A DNA stretch of 64,000 nucleotides from Streptomyces fodineus. GTDB lineage: Bacteria; Actinomycetota; Actinomycetes; Streptomycetales; Streptomycetaceae. Made by a program: the position numbers and the translations under genes. Below, in pieces: positions 17,451 to 26,151 of this stretch (position 1 is the stretch's first letter; each line of letters begins with the position of its first letter). The stretch lies in contig NZ_CP017248.1 in the NCBI RefSeq assembly GCF_001735805.1, forward strand, positions 4,712,001 to 4,776,000, read 5' to 3'. Below the pieces are notes generated by a model. That model saw nothing but the letters and a program-made list of their open reading frames with translations, ran no database searches and had not been told where the DNA came from.

Positions 17451-19265
17451 CTAGACGCCCAGGTGCCTCGCCGCGAAGTCCATTTCCAGTCTCACCTGCT
17501 TGATGCGCTCGTCCACCACCAGCGAGCCGTGCCCGGCGTCGTAGCGGTACACCTCGTGGGTCGCGGCTCTCGCCTCCAGGCGCTTGACGTAGGTGTCGAT
17601 CTGGCGGATCGGGCAGCGGGGGTCGTTGACGCCGGCCGAGATGTAGACCGGGGCCTTGACCTCGTCGACGTAGGTCAGCGGGGACGAGGCCTCGAAGCGC
17701 TCGGGGACCTCCTCGGGGGTGCCGCCCAGCAGGGTGCGGTCCATGGCCTTCAGGGCCTCCATCTCGTCGTGGTACGCGGTGACGTAGTCCGCGACGGGCA
17801 CGACTGCGATGCCCACCGACCACGCCTCGGGCTGGGTGCCGAGGCCGAGCAGGGTGAGATAGCCGCCCCAGGAGGCGCCGGTGAGGATCAGGCGGGCGGG
17901 GTCGGCGAGGCCCGAGGAGACCGCCCACTCGCGCACCGCGGCGACGTCCTCCAGCTCGATCAGGCCGACCCGGTGCTTCAGGGCGTCCGTCCAGGCGCGG
18001 CCGTAGCCGGTGGAGCCGCGGTAGTTGATACGGATCACCGCATAGCCCTGGTCGACCCAGGCGGCCGGGCCCGCGGCGAAGGAGTCGCTGTCGTGCCAGG
18101 TCGGGCCGCCGTGCAGGTCGAAGACCGTGGGGAGAGGGCCGGTGGCGCCGGCCGGCTTCTGGATCAGGGCGTGGATACGGCCGCCGGGGCCCTCCACCCA
18201 CGCGTCCTCCACCGGCACCGACGCGGGGCACGCCAAGCCGGGCGGGTCCAGGACGACACCGCCTGCCGTCGAGCGGACCGCCGGGGGCTCGGCGGCCGAC
18301 GACCACAGGTACTCGACACTCCCGTCGGGGCGGGCCGTGGCACCGGAGACCGTGCCGGGCGGGGTCGGGATGCGGGTCAGCTCGCGCCTCGCCAGGTCGA
18401 AGCGGAACAGCTCGCTGCGGGCCTCGAAACCGTGGGCGATGAGGAGGGCCGAGCCGTCCGGATACCACTCCGCGCTGACATCGCCCGGCAGTTCCAGGGC
18501 GAGGTCGCTCTCCTCGCCCGTGGCCACGTCCCACACCAGCGGCTCCCAGCGGCCCCGGCGCTGGTGGCCGATGAGCAGCCGGGTGTCGCCGTCGACCGGC
18601 GCGAAGCCCAGTACCTCCAGGCCCAGCTCCTCGGTGCCGCCCTTGGTGTCGTCCAGCTCGGCGACCGGTGTGCCGTCCGGGCGCAGCACGCGCAGCGCCG
18701 CGTGCATCGCGTCGCCGTGCTCGGTGTGCTCGACCGCGATCAGGGAGCCGTCGTGCGAGAGGTCGCCGACGCCCGCCGACTCGCGGTGCCGGTAGATCTC
18801 GACCGGGTCCTCGCCCTCGCGCGCGAGGTGGATCGTCGTACCGTCCTCGTCCGTGGAGCGGCCTACGACCGCCGTACGCCCGTCGCGGGACAGCGCGAGC
18901 CCCGCCGGGTAGGAGGGGCCGAGGCCCGGGACGGCGGGCTCGGCCACCCCGCCCCCGAAGGGCTGGCGGCGCCAGATGCCGAACTCGTCGCCGTCCTTGT
19001 CGTCGAACCACCAGATCCAGGCGCCGTCCGGGGAGAGCACGCCGTCCGTCGTGCCGTTCGGGCGGTGCGTCGCCTGGCGCTGCTCGCCCGTCGCACGATC
19101 CCAGGCGTACAGCTCGTACGTGCCCGTCGCGTTCGACACGAACAGGGAGCGGTCCGGCGCGTCCTCCGCCCAGTCGGGCAGCGACACGCGTGGCGCCCTG
19201 AAGCGCTTCTCCCAGTCCGGCATGCCGGCCACGTCCCGCACGCCCGGCTCCTTGCTCTCACTCAT
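17451..19265 (-). CDS. S9-family serine peptidase (prolyl oligopeptidase/acylaminoacyl peptidase type)
   Basis: The 604-residue protein has an N-terminal beta-propeller region (about 40-350, with repeated LSPDGAW/LSRDGRT/LSHDGSL segments) and a C-terminal alpha/beta-hydrolase domain. The catalytic triad is visible: S465 in GASWGGY, D548 in GVNDPRCP and H579 in DAGHGS. GGPTWHDS supplies the oxyanion region. No signal peptide is seen, so it is probably cytoplasmic and cleaves short or acylated peptides. ATG 19265 is taken as the start; ATG 19277 would add four residues. It is convergent with the TrkA-like gene. Confidence 0.93.
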   Translation of the reverse strand: MSESKEPGVRDVAGMPDWEKRFRAPRVSLPDWAEDAPDRSLFVSNATGTYELYAWDRATGEQRQATHRPNGTTDGVLSPDGAWIWWFDDKDGDEFGIWRRQPFGGGVAEPAVPGLGPSYPAGLALSRDGRTAVVGRSTDEDGTTIHLAREGEDPVEIYRHRESAGVGDLSHDGSLIAVEHTEHGDAMHAALRVLRPDGTPVAELDDTKGGTEELGLEVLGFAPVDGDTRLLIGHQRRGRWEPLVWDVATGEESDLALELPGDVSAEWYPDGSALLIAHGFEARSELFRFDLARRELTRIPTPPGTVSGATARPDGSVEYLWSSAAEPPAVRSTAGGVVLDPPGLACPASVPVEDAWVEGPGGRIHALIQKPAGATGPLPTVFDLHGGPTWHDSDSFAAGPAAWVDQGYAVIRINYRGSTGYGRAWTDALKHRVGLIELEDVAAVREWAVSSGLADPARLILTGASWGGYLTLLGLGTQPEAWSVGIAVVPVADYVTAYHDEMEALKAMDRTLLGGTPEEVPERFEASSPLTYVDEVKAPVYISAGVNDPRCPIRQIDTYVKRLEARAATHEVYRYDAGHGSLVVDERIKQVRLEMDFAARHLGV

Positions 19266-19329
19266 GGCCCCAGTCATGCGCCCATACTGCCCGGCCGCGC
19301 CGACAATTGGGTGGCGGGTATGCGCAGCC

Positions 19330-19338
19330 TGTGGATAA
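19330..19338 (-). other. single perfect DnaA-box sequence
   Basis: The minus strand reads TTATCCACA, the classical DnaA box. It is isolated, with no second box nearby and no replication genes, so it is not an origin. It could be a chance match. Confidence 0.3.
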
Positions 19339-19348
19339 CTTCCCGGCC

Positions 19349-19402
19349 ATGAGCACCCGGGTCGACCACCAGTTCTACGCGCTGAAGGCCGTCGAGGGCT
19401 AA
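19349..19402 (+). CDS. possible 17-codon ORF before the SURF1 gene (doubtful)
   Basis: ATG 19349 opens 17 codons (STRVDHQFYALKAVEG after the Met) ending in TAA, 41 bp before the SURF1 start. The codons use G/C in the third position as neighbours do, and the peptide looks protein-like. It could be the remnant of a longer gene or an upstream leader. No clear ribosome-binding site precedes it and I do not recognise it. Confidence 0.2.
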   Translation: MSTRVDHQFYALKAVEG

Positions 19403-19443
19403 GAGACGACCCGCGCAAGGGCCCCGGGCGGCCGAGCCGTACC

Positions 19444-20241
19444 GTGGAAGGCGTGTACCGGTTTCTGCTGACACCCCGCTGGTGGGGCATCAACGTCTTC
19501 GTGCTGCTCGCCATCCCGTTCTGCGTCTTCATGGGGTCGTGGCAGCTGAGCCGGTTCGAGGGACGGGTGCAGGAGCACCGGGCCGCGACCGAGCAGGCCG
19601 CCTCCGACCAGCACGAGACCGCGCGGCCGCTGGCCTCGATGCTGCCCGTCGACAAGGCCACCTCGGGCCGCCGGGTCACCGCGCACGGGCAGTACGGCAA
19701 GCAGCTGCTGGTGCCCGGCCGGCAGCTCGACGGCAAGAACGGCTTCTACGTCCTGACCCTGCTGCGCACCGACTCCGGCAAGGCCCTGCCGGTGGTACGG
19801 GGCTGGCTGCCGGGCAAGGCGGACGCGGCGAAGGCCCCGGCCCCGCCGAGCGGCGAGGTCACCGTCACCGGCGCGCTGCAGGCGTCCGAGACGCCCGGGG
19901 ACAACGGGGTCAGCGCGGTCGGCGGGCTGCCGGCCGGGCAGACGGGGGCGATCAGCTCGGCGTCGCTGGTGAACCTGGTGCCGTACCGGCTGTACGACGC
20001 CTGGGTCACCCTCGACAGGGCCGACTCCGGGATGAAGGCCGTGCCCGCGACGGCGCCGGAGGGCACCGGGCTGGACCTGAAGGCGTTCCAGAACCTCGGC
20101 TACACCGGCGAGTGGTTCGTCTTCGCCGGGTTCGTGGTGTTCATGTGGTTCCGCTTGCTGCGACGGGAAGCGGAGACCGCGCGGGACGCCGCGCTGGGCC
20201 TGGTGCCGCAGGAATCCCCGGAGCCGGTGGTCAGCGGCTGA
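19444..20241 (+). CDS. SURF1-family cytochrome oxidase assembly protein
   Basis: SURF1 proteins help assemble heme-copper cytochrome c oxidase in the plasma membrane. The product of about 265 residues has the family layout: an N-terminal helix following FLLTPRWWGINVFVLLAIPF, the motif LGxWQLxRFE as MGSWQLSRFE, and a large periplasmic domain with VRGWLPG. A C-terminal helix (WFVFAGFVVFMWFRLLRRE) comes last. The start is uncertain between GTG 19444 and GTG 19453; neither has a strong ribosome-binding site. The convergent gene ends 7 bp away. Confidence 0.9.
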   Translation: MEGVYRFLLTPRWWGINVFVLLAIPFCVFMGSWQLSRFEGRVQEHRAATEQAASDQHETARPLASMLPVDKATSGRRVTAHGQYGKQLLVPGRQLDGKNGFYVLTLLRTDSGKALPVVRGWLPGKADAAKAPAPPSGEVTVTGALQASETPGDNGVSAVGGLPAGQTGAISSASLVNLVPYRLYDAWVTLDRADSGMKAVPATAPEGTGLDLKAFQNLGYTGEWFVFAGFVVFMWFRLLRREAETARDAALGLVPQESPEPVVSG

Positions 20242-20248
20242 CCCGAGG

Positions 20249-21841
20249 CTACGACGCCGCCAGCACCCCGGTGTAATAGACCGTCCCCGCGCACTCCCCC
20301 GCCACGGTCGCCGTGGCCGCGGGTGAACCCCCCTGCGCGGCGTGGGTGATCCGTACGGTGCCGTCGGCCGTGCCGTTCTCGGTCGTGAGCTGGGTGGTGG
20401 TGCCCGACGAGCCCGCGCTGCCGGCCGAACCGCCGGAGGCACTCGCGTCCTGGGAGGGCGACGGATCCGGCGAGGCGCCGCCCGTGTCCGAGCCGCCGGT
20501 GGGGCTGCCGCCGCCGGTGGTGGGGCAGGTCGCCGAGGGCACGAAGGCGAACTTCTCCTCGTAGGCCGCGCCCGGCTGCAGGACCAGCCCGGAGACCTCC
20601 AGCGAGGGGTCGGGCAGGCCGGTCGCCGCGTCCCCGGCCGTATGCCGCACGGCCCTGATCTTGGTCTGGTCGGCCGCGCCCACCGCGGTCGGCGTGAGGG
20701 TGCCCGCGCCGGCGACGGTACAGGCGGCGGAGGAGACGTTGACGACACGGAACGTGCCGTAGACCACGCCCGCGGTGTCGGGGGCCTGAGCCGTGCCGGT
20801 GGCGGAGCCCAGCTGGGCCGTGGTGCACAGCGGGACGCCGCCCGCGGCGAGGGTGGCGGAGGGGTTGGTGCCGCCGGTGGAGCCGGCGCTGTTGCCGCCG
20901 GGCCTGCCCGTCGCACCGGGCCTGCCGGGCTCCTTGCCGGGCTTGACGTCCGTACCGCCCGGGGCCTTCGTGTCGCCCGTGGCGCCGCCCTGGCCCTTGT
21001 CCTGCCCGGAGCCGCCCTGGGCCTGGGAGGACTGGCCGGCCATCGCGGTGTCGGGGTCGGAGCCGTCGGACTGCGAGACGTGGACGAGGGCCGGGATCGC
21101 GGTGCCGAAGAACAGCGCCGCGGCGGCCACACCGACGGCTGCCTGCCGCTTGCGGGCCCGCCGTGCGGGCACGGCCCGGCGCAGACGGTCCAGCGCACCG
21201 GTACGCGGCTCGATGCCGTCGACCGCGGAGTGCAGCATCCGCCGCAGGGCCAGCTCGTCGCCACCGAGCCCGTCGAGACCGGGGCCGAACCCGTCGAGAC
21301 CCGGACCGAACCCGTCCGCATCCGAGCCACGCCCACCGGGACCCGGGCCGAACCCGTCGAGACCCGGACCGGACCCGTCGAGACCCGGACCGAACCCGTC
21401 CGCATCCGAGCCACGCCCACCGGGACCCGGGCCGAACCCGTCATGCCCGCGGCCGGCCCCGTCCGAACCGGAACCGAACCCGTCGGAACCCCGGCCGCGC
21501 CCATCCACACCAGGACCGAACCCGTCGGAACCCCGGCCGAGGCCATCCGAACCCGAACCCGACCCGCCGGGACCCCGGTCGAGGCCGTCCGGACCCGGGC
21601 GACCGAACCCGTCGGAACCCCGGCCGAGGCCGTCCGGACCCGGGCGGCCCACCCCGTCGGCCCCCTGGTCGAGGGCCTCGGGGTCCTTCTTGTCGGGGCC
21701 GTGGTTCACAGTTCCGTTCCCAGCGTGCGGTTGCGTGTGCTCTTGCTCATCCCGGTTCGTCGGCTCGTGCGGGGCGAAGCGCTCGTCACGTTCGTGGGAA
21801 CGGCGTTCATCGGAATCGCCCCCTTCGGCGCGCGCGCTCAT
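20249..21841 (-). CDS. membrane protein with Gly/Asp-rich repeats, coupled to a SigE-type sigma factor
   Basis: The 530-residue protein has a long, low-complexity cytoplasmic N-terminus. Residues 60-200 consist of DGFGPGLDG/GRGSDG repeats. A short basic segment (DRLRRAVPARRARKRQ), one membrane helix (about 245-265) and an extracellular part follow. That part has four scattered cysteines and Ser/Thr/Gly linkers, resembling DUF4232-like domains. Its start overlaps the sigma-factor stop as ATGA, so it probably acts with it as a membrane-bound regulator or anti-sigma factor. That role is inferred from position. No classical zinc anti-sigma motif (HxxxCxxC) is present. Confidence 0.8.
   Translation of the reverse strand: MSARAEGGDSDERRSHERDERFAPHEPTNRDEQEHTQPHAGNGTVNHGPDKKDPEALDQGADGVGRPGPDGLGRGSDGFGRPGPDGLDRGPGGSGSGSDGLGRGSDGFGPGVDGRGRGSDGFGSGSDGAGRGHDGFGPGPGGRGSDADGFGPGLDGSGPGLDGFGPGPGGRGSDADGFGPGLDGFGPGLDGLGGDELALRRMLHSAVDGIEPRTGALDRLRRAVPARRARKRQAAVGVAAAALFFGTAIPALVHVSQSDGSDPDTAMAGQSSQAQGGSGQDKGQGGATGDTKAPGGTDVKPGKEPGRPGATGRPGGNSAGSTGGTNPSATLAAGGVPLCTTAQLGSATGTAQAPDTAGVVYGTFRVVNVSSAACTVAGAGTLTPTAVGAADQTKIRAVRHTAGDAATGLPDPSLEVSGLVLQPGAAYEEKFAFVPSATCPTTGGGSPTGGSDTGGASPDPSPSQDASASGGSAGSAGSSGTTTQLTTENGTADGTVRITHAAQGGSPAATATVAGECAGTVYYTGVLAAS
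21298..21450. repeat. 84-bp in-frame tandem duplication in the sigma-partner gene
   Basis: A stretch around 21305-21366 recurs almost exactly 84 bp later (for example the shared CGCATCCGAGCCACGCCCAC at 21317 and 21401). The period of 84 bp equals 28 codons and preserves the frame. Shorter GGxGxDG-coding units continue to about 21680. Such tracts are prone to length change by slippage or recombination. Confidence 0.75.
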
Positions 21842-22512
21842 GCCGGTGTCCCCATGGCCACCCGCAGCGCGGCGATGCCCCGCGAGCCGTACGCCTTCAC
21901 CGAACCCAGGGAGATACCGAGGGTCTCGGCGACCTGGGCCTCGGTCATGTCCGCGAAGTAGCGCAGCACCAGGACCTCGCGCTGGCGGCGCTGCAGGCCC
22001 TTCATCGCCTTGATGAGGTCGCGGCGCTCCAGCTGGTCGTAGGCGCCCTCCTCCGCGCTCGCCATGTCCGGCATCGGCTTGGAGAGCAGCTTCATGCCGA
22101 GGATGCGGCGGCGCAGCGTGGAGCGGGAGAGGTTGACCACCGTCTGGCGGAGGTAGGCGAGGGTCTTCTCGGGGTCGCGGACGCGCTTGCGCGCGGAGTG
22201 CACGCGGATGAAGGCCTCCTGGACGACGTCCTCGCAGGAGGCGGTGTCGTCGAGGAGCAGCGCGGCGAGGCCGAGCAGGGAGCGGTAGTGCGCCCGGTAG
22301 GTCTCGGTGAGGTGGTCGACGGTCGTCCCGGCGGCCGCCGTCGCCGCGGTCTCGTCGGAACCGTCACGCTGACTCGGTATGCGGGCGGGCCGCGCTGCGG
22401 GCATGGGCGCGATCACCGGCATGCCGCCGGGCGTGCGGGGCCGGAGCGCCGCACGGGGCGGCCGGAGGGCCGCCGCGCCACGGGCCACGCTGAGTTCGAG
22501 TACCTCTGCCAC
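21838..22512 (-). CDS. SigE-family RNA polymerase sigma factor
   Basis: The 224-residue protein has a poorly conserved, Ala/Pro/Arg-rich N-terminal extension of about 65 residues. Sigma region 2 follows (YRAHYRSLLGLAALLLDD...CEDVVQEAFIRVH), then a linker and region 4 (REVLVLRYFADMTEAQVAETLGISLGSVKAYGSRGIAAL). This is the group 4 (ECF-like) SigE subfamily of actinomycetes, which directs core polymerase to a small set of promoters. GTG 22512 is used as the start, but no strong ribosome-binding site supports it. ATG 22422 would remove 30 residues. It is cotranscribed with the repeat-containing membrane protein. Confidence 0.9.
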   Translation of the reverse strand: MAEVLELSVARGAAALRPPRAALRPRTPGGMPVIAPMPAARPARIPSQRDGSDETAATAAAGTTVDHLTETYRAHYRSLLGLAALLLDDTASCEDVVQEAFIRVHSARKRVRDPEKTLAYLRQTVVNLSRSTLRRRILGMKLLSKPMPDMASAEEGAYDQLERRDLIKAMKGLQRRQREVLVLRYFADMTEAQVAETLGISLGSVKAYGSRGIAALRVAMGTPA

Positions 22513-22878
22513 GCCAGTTGGACACGTCTGCCCCCGCCAGGGTTGTACGTGCCGGGCGCCACATGTGCGACGACCGGCGGTGCCTCAAGTGCCGTCATGC
22601 GTCCCGCTCTTCCCCTATGTCCAGTTTGAACGGGCGTCCCCACGCCCCGATCACGGCGCCCCCACGCCAGGATCCTCGCCTCCGCAGCCCACGAGGGTGA
22701 CCGCAAAGACGCTCCCCGCCCTGCAAGCGGTTGCGCGGGGCGGGGAGGAGGTTCCTGGCTTGATCCTCCGCTGCCGTACGGCCTGGGATCAAGTGGTCCG
22801 GACCATGCCGCTGGACACACTTCTTACTCAGGTCCTACGCATGGCACCGAAAAGTAAGGGCATTCCGCGGCCGGAGCC
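22513..22878. other. 366-bp region between the sigma-factor start and the asd stop
   Basis: No convincing gene is seen. The region holds the presumed promoter of the sigma gene (right to left), the strong hairpin at 22712-22747 and a palindrome GGTCCGGACC near 22796. Open frames here have poor codon use and no ribosome-binding sites. Confidence 0.6.
22712..22747 (-). terminator. strong hairpin downstream of asd
   Basis: CTCCCCGCCC (22712-22721) and GGGCGGGGAG (22738-22747) are perfect 10-bp complements. The loop contains a second small stem (GCAA/TTGC). It lies 130 bp past the asd stop on the minus strand. There is no T-run, which is common for Streptomyces terminators. Confidence 0.5.
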
Positions 22879-23931
22879 TCAGCAGAAGTCCGCCGCGACC
22901 AGTTCCGCGATCTGCGCGGTGTTCAGCGCGGCGCCCTTGCGGAGGTTGTCGCCGCACACGAAGAGTTCCAGCGCGGTCGGGTCGTCCAGGGCCCGCCGCA
23001 GCCGGCCCACCCAGGTCGGGTCGGTGCCGACGACGTCCGCGGGGGTGGGGAACTCGCCGGCGGCCGGGTCGTCGCACAGCACCACACCGGGGGCGGTGGC
23101 GAGGATCTCCCGGGCGCCGTCGACGGTCACCTCGCCCTGGAAGCGGGCGTGCACGGTCAGCGAGTGGGTGGTGATCACCGGGACGCGTACGCAGGTCACG
23201 GCGACCGGCAGCTGCGGCAGCCCGAGGATCTTGCGGGACTCGTCGCGGACCTTCATCTCCTCCGACGACCAGCCGTCCTGCCTGAGCGACCCGGCCCACG
23301 GGACGACGTTCAGCGCGACCGGGTCCGGGAACGGCCCGGTGTCCTCCCCGACGGCCCGCCGTACGTCACCGGGCTTGGTGCCCAGCTCGGTCCCGGCCAC
23401 CAGGGACAGCTGGGCCCGCAGCGTGTCCACACCGGCCCGCCCGGCCCCGCTCACCGCCTGGTACGACGACACCACCAGCTCGCGCAGCCCGAACTCGGCG
23501 TGCAGCGCGCCCAGGGCGACGATCATCGTCAGGGTCGTGCAGTTGGGGTTGGCGACGATCCCGCGCGGCCGGGTCCGTACGGCGTGCGGGTTGACCTCGG
23601 GCACCACGAGCGGCACCTCGGGGTCCAGCCGGAAGGCGGCGGAGTTGTCGACGACGACCGCACCGCGCGCGACGGCGATCGGCGCCCACTGCGCGGCGAC
23701 CTCGTCCGGGACGTCGAACAGGGCGATGTCGACCCCGTCGAAGGCGTCCTCGCTCAGGGCCACCACCTCGATCTCCTCCCCGCGCACGGCCAGCTTGCGG
23801 CCGGCCGAGCGGGGGGAGGCGATCAGGCGGATCTCGCCCCAGATGTCCGCGCGCTGGGACAGGATCTGGAGCATGACCACGCCGACGGCTCCGGTCGCTC
23901 CCACGACCGCGAGTGTCGGCTTCCCGGTCAT
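22879..23931 (-). CDS. asd: aspartate-semialdehyde dehydrogenase
   Basis: The enzyme reduces aspartyl phosphate to aspartate semialdehyde with NADPH, the second step to lysine, threonine and methionine. The 350-residue product shows the Rossmann loop VGATGAVGVVML, the catalytic cysteine C131 in ANPNCTT, and the downstream substrate-binding region SYQAVSGAGRAG. The ATG at 23931 follows GGAGGCG at a good distance. The gene lies 25 bp after the aspartokinase stop, so the two form one operon. The protein is of usual length. Confidence 0.96.
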   Translation of the reverse strand: MTGKPTLAVVGATGAVGVVMLQILSQRADIWGEIRLIASPRSAGRKLAVRGEEIEVVALSEDAFDGVDIALFDVPDEVAAQWAPIAVARGAVVVDNSAAFRLDPEVPLVVPEVNPHAVRTRPRGIVANPNCTTLTMIVALGALHAEFGLRELVVSSYQAVSGAGRAGVDTLRAQLSLVAGTELGTKPGDVRRAVGEDTGPFPDPVALNVVPWAGSLRQDGWSSEEMKVRDESRKILGLPQLPVAVTCVRVPVITTHSLTVHARFQGEVTVDGAREILATAPGVVLCDDPAAGEFPTPADVVGTDPTWVGRLRRALDDPTALELFVCGDNLRKGAALNTAQIAELVAADFC

Positions 23932-23956
23932 CGTCGTACGCCTCCGTACGTCGAGG

Positions 23957-24478
23957 TCATCGGCCGGTGCCGCCGTAGACGACGGCCTCGTCCGTGTCGG
24001 AGTCGAGCCCGAAGGCGGTGTGCACGGCACGGACGGCCTCCGGCACGTCGTCCTTGCGGGTGACGACCGAGATACGGATCTCGGAGGTCGAGATCAGCTC
24101 GATGTTCACGCCCGCGTCGGACAGCGCCTCGAAGAAGGAGGCGGTGACGCCCGGGTTGGTCTTCATACCGGCGCCGACCAGCGAGATCTTGCCGATCTGG
24201 TCGTCGTAGCGCAGCGAGTCGAAGCCGATGCCCGACCGGCTCTTCTCCAGCGCGTCGATGGCCTTGCGGCCCTCGGTCTTCGGCAGCGTGAAGGAGATGT
24301 CCGTCAGGCCGGTGGAGGCGGCGGACACGTTCTGCACGACCATGTCGATGTTGATCGCGGCATCGGCGATGGCCCGGAAGATCGCGGCAGCCTCACCCGG
24401 CTTGTCCGGCACGCCGACGACCGTGATCTTGGCCTCGGAGGTGTCGTGCGCGACACCGGAGATGATGGCCTGCTCCAC
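23957..24478 (-). CDS. likely internal start giving aspartokinase beta subunit
   Basis: In Corynebacterium and relatives lysC also yields a short beta subunit of about 172 residues, containing only the ACT domains, from an internal in-frame start. Here a GTG at 24478 (VEQAIISGVAHDTSEAK) lies at the equivalent place and would give 173 residues. A purine-rich GGGGACAAGAAG precedes it closely. Use of this start is inferred from family knowledge and not proven by sequence. Confidence 0.45.
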   Translation of the reverse strand: MEQAIISGVAHDTSEAKITVVGVPDKPGEAAAIFRAIADAAINIDMVVQNVSAASTGLTDISFTLPKTEGRKAIDALEKSRSGIGFDSLRYDDQIGKISLVGAGMKTNPGVTASFFEALSDAGVNIELISTSEIRISVVTRKDDVPEAVRAVHTAFGLDSDTDEAVVYGGTGR

Positions 24479-25228
24479 CTTCTTGTCCCCAATCGGCTCA
24501 CTGCTGACCCAGGTGCCCTGCAGTCCGCTGAAGCTGGACCGGACATGGATCGGGATGTTGTAACGGCGGGCGTACTCCACACAGCGGTGGAGCAGCACCT
24601 TGGAGCCGGAGGCGGCGAGCTCCAGCATGTCCTCGAAGGAGATCCAGTCGATCTTCTTCGCCTTCTTCACCACGCGCGGGTCGGCGGTGAACACGCCGTC
24701 GACGTCGGTGTAGATCTCGCAGACCTCGGCGTCGAGCGCGGCGGCGAGCGCCACGGCCGTGGTGTCGGAACCGCCACGGCCCAGCGTGGTGATGTCCTTC
24801 TTGTCGGCGCTGACGCCCTGGAAACCGGCGACGATCGCGATGTTGCCCTTGTCGAGCGACTCGCGGATCCGGCCCGGGGTGACATCGATGATCCGGGCTT
24901 TGTTGTGGACGGAGTCGGTGATGACGCCCGCCTGGCTGCCGGTGAAGGACTGGGCCTCGTGACCCAGGTTTTTGATCGCCATCGCCAGCAGGGCCATGGA
25001 GATCCGCTCTCCGGCGGTCAGCAGCATGTCGAATTCGCGCCCGGCAGGCATCGGAGAAACCTGCCCGGCGAGATCGATCAGCTCGTCCGTCGTGTCGCCC
25101 ATCGCGGAAACGACGACGACAACCTGGTTGCCGTTCTTCTTCGCTTCCACGATCCGCTTGGCGACGCGCTTGATGCCCTCGGCATCGGCTACGGAGGAGC
25201 CTCCGTACTTCTGCACGACAAGGCCCAC
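23957..25228 (-). CDS. ask: aspartokinase, alpha subunit (with internal beta-subunit frame)
   Basis: Aspartokinase phosphorylates aspartate, the entry step to the aspartate-family amino acids, and is usually feedback-inhibited through ACT domains. The 423-residue product starts at GTG 25228 (GAGGAG 6 nt upstream) with LVVQKYGGSSVADAEGI. It contains TLGRGGSDTTAVALAAAL in the kinase domain and two ACT domains from about residue 265 (ITVVGVPDKPGEAAAIFRA and ISLVGAGMKTNPGVTASFFEAL). It is followed by asd in one operon. The internal start at 24478 would give the beta subunit. Confidence 0.97.
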   Translation of the reverse strand: MGLVVQKYGGSSVADAEGIKRVAKRIVEAKKNGNQVVVVVSAMGDTTDELIDLAGQVSPMPAGREFDMLLTAGERISMALLAMAIKNLGHEAQSFTGSQAGVITDSVHNKARIIDVTPGRIRESLDKGNIAIVAGFQGVSADKKDITTLGRGGSDTTAVALAAALDAEVCEIYTDVDGVFTADPRVVKKAKKIDWISFEDMLELAASGSKVLLHRCVEYARRYNIPIHVRSSFSGLQGTWVSSEPIGDKKVEQAIISGVAHDTSEAKITVVGVPDKPGEAAAIFRAIADAAINIDMVVQNVSAASTGLTDISFTLPKTEGRKAIDALEKSRSGIGFDSLRYDDQIGKISLVGAGMKTNPGVTASFFEALSDAGVNIELISTSEIRISVVTRKDDVPEAVRAVHTAFGLDSDTDEAVVYGGTGR

Positions 25229-25421
25229 GTGCGCTCCTCGCTCGGTTCGTTTGTGTCGGCTCAGTCTAACGAGCGCCCGAATTCCACCACCCTGCTCCCG
25301 CATGGTGAGACATCGGGCGTCCCGCGTCCGGCATCTGCCCAGCCTCCGCCGGACCACGCGGGAAAGTGCCACTCGTCACAGTCGTCACCGCATCAGGTTT
25401 CCATCACCAGGGGGGTACGGC

Positions 25422-26141
25422 ATGACGGAGACGGTGCTCGCGGCGATCGTCCTGCTCGGCGGATGCGTGCAGTGGCTGACCGGCATGGGCTTCGCCCTGG
25501 TCGCCGTACCGGGCCTGGTGCTGCTGCTCGGCCCCGCCGACGGGGTGGTGCTCGCCAACTGTGCCGCCGGGGCGATCAGCGTCGTGGGCCTCGCCGGCGG
25601 CTGGCGCCGGGTGCGCCCGGCGGCGATGGTGCCGTTGTGCCTGGCGGCGGCCTGCACGGTCCCGGCGGGCGCCTGGATGACCCGCCAACTCCCGCGCCCG
25701 GTCCTGCTGTTGGTGATGGGCGCCCTGGTGACGGTGGCCGTGCTGCTCGTGATGCGCGGCGCCCGGGTAGCGGCCCTGCGGGGCGGCAAGGGGGCGGTGA
25801 CGGCCGGCGCGCTGGGCGGCTTCATGAACGCGGCGGCGGGCGTGGGCGGCCCACCGGTGTCGCTCTACGCCCTCAACGCGGGCTGGACGGTACGGGAGTT
25901 CGTGCCCAACGCCCAGTTCTACGGCGTCGCCGTCAACGCGTTCTCGATCGCCGCGAACGGCGCACCCCGGCTGACCGCACCCCAATGGGCCGTCGCCGGC
26001 GCGGCGATGACGGCCGGTGCCCTGATCGGCCACACGATCGCCCCCCGCATCCCCGAACACCTGGCCCGCCACCTGGTCCTGCTGCTGGCCCTGGCGGGCG
26101 GCGGCACGGCGATGACGAAGGGGCTGTGGGGGATGTGGTGA
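25422..26141 (+). CDS. TSUP-family (TauE/SafE) membrane permease
   Basis: The 239-residue protein has seven to eight hydrophobic helices and the two family signatures of TauE/SafE exporters: GCVQWLTGMGFALVAVPGL in the N-terminal half and GGFMNAAAGVGGPPVSLYAL in the C-terminal half. These proteins move small sulfur-containing or organic anions across the membrane. The substrate cannot be deduced. ATG 25422 has AGGGGGG 6 nt upstream. It diverges from ask and converges on the DUF5063 gene 10 bp away. Confidence 0.9.
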   Translation: MTETVLAAIVLLGGCVQWLTGMGFALVAVPGLVLLLGPADGVVLANCAAGAISVVGLAGGWRRVRPAAMVPLCLAAACTVPAGAWMTRQLPRPVLLLVMGALVTVAVLLVMRGARVAALRGGKGAVTAGALGGFMNAAAGVGGPPVSLYALNAGWTVREFVPNAQFYGVAVNAFSIAANGAPRLTAPQWAVAGAAMTAGALIGHTIAPRIPEHLARHLVLLLALAGGGTAMTKGLWGMW

Positions 26142-26151
26142 GCGGGGGCGG

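Noticed and set aside
19330..19338. Replication origin at the DnaA box
   Set aside because: There is only one box, with no cluster and no dnaA/dnaN or gyrase genes nearby.
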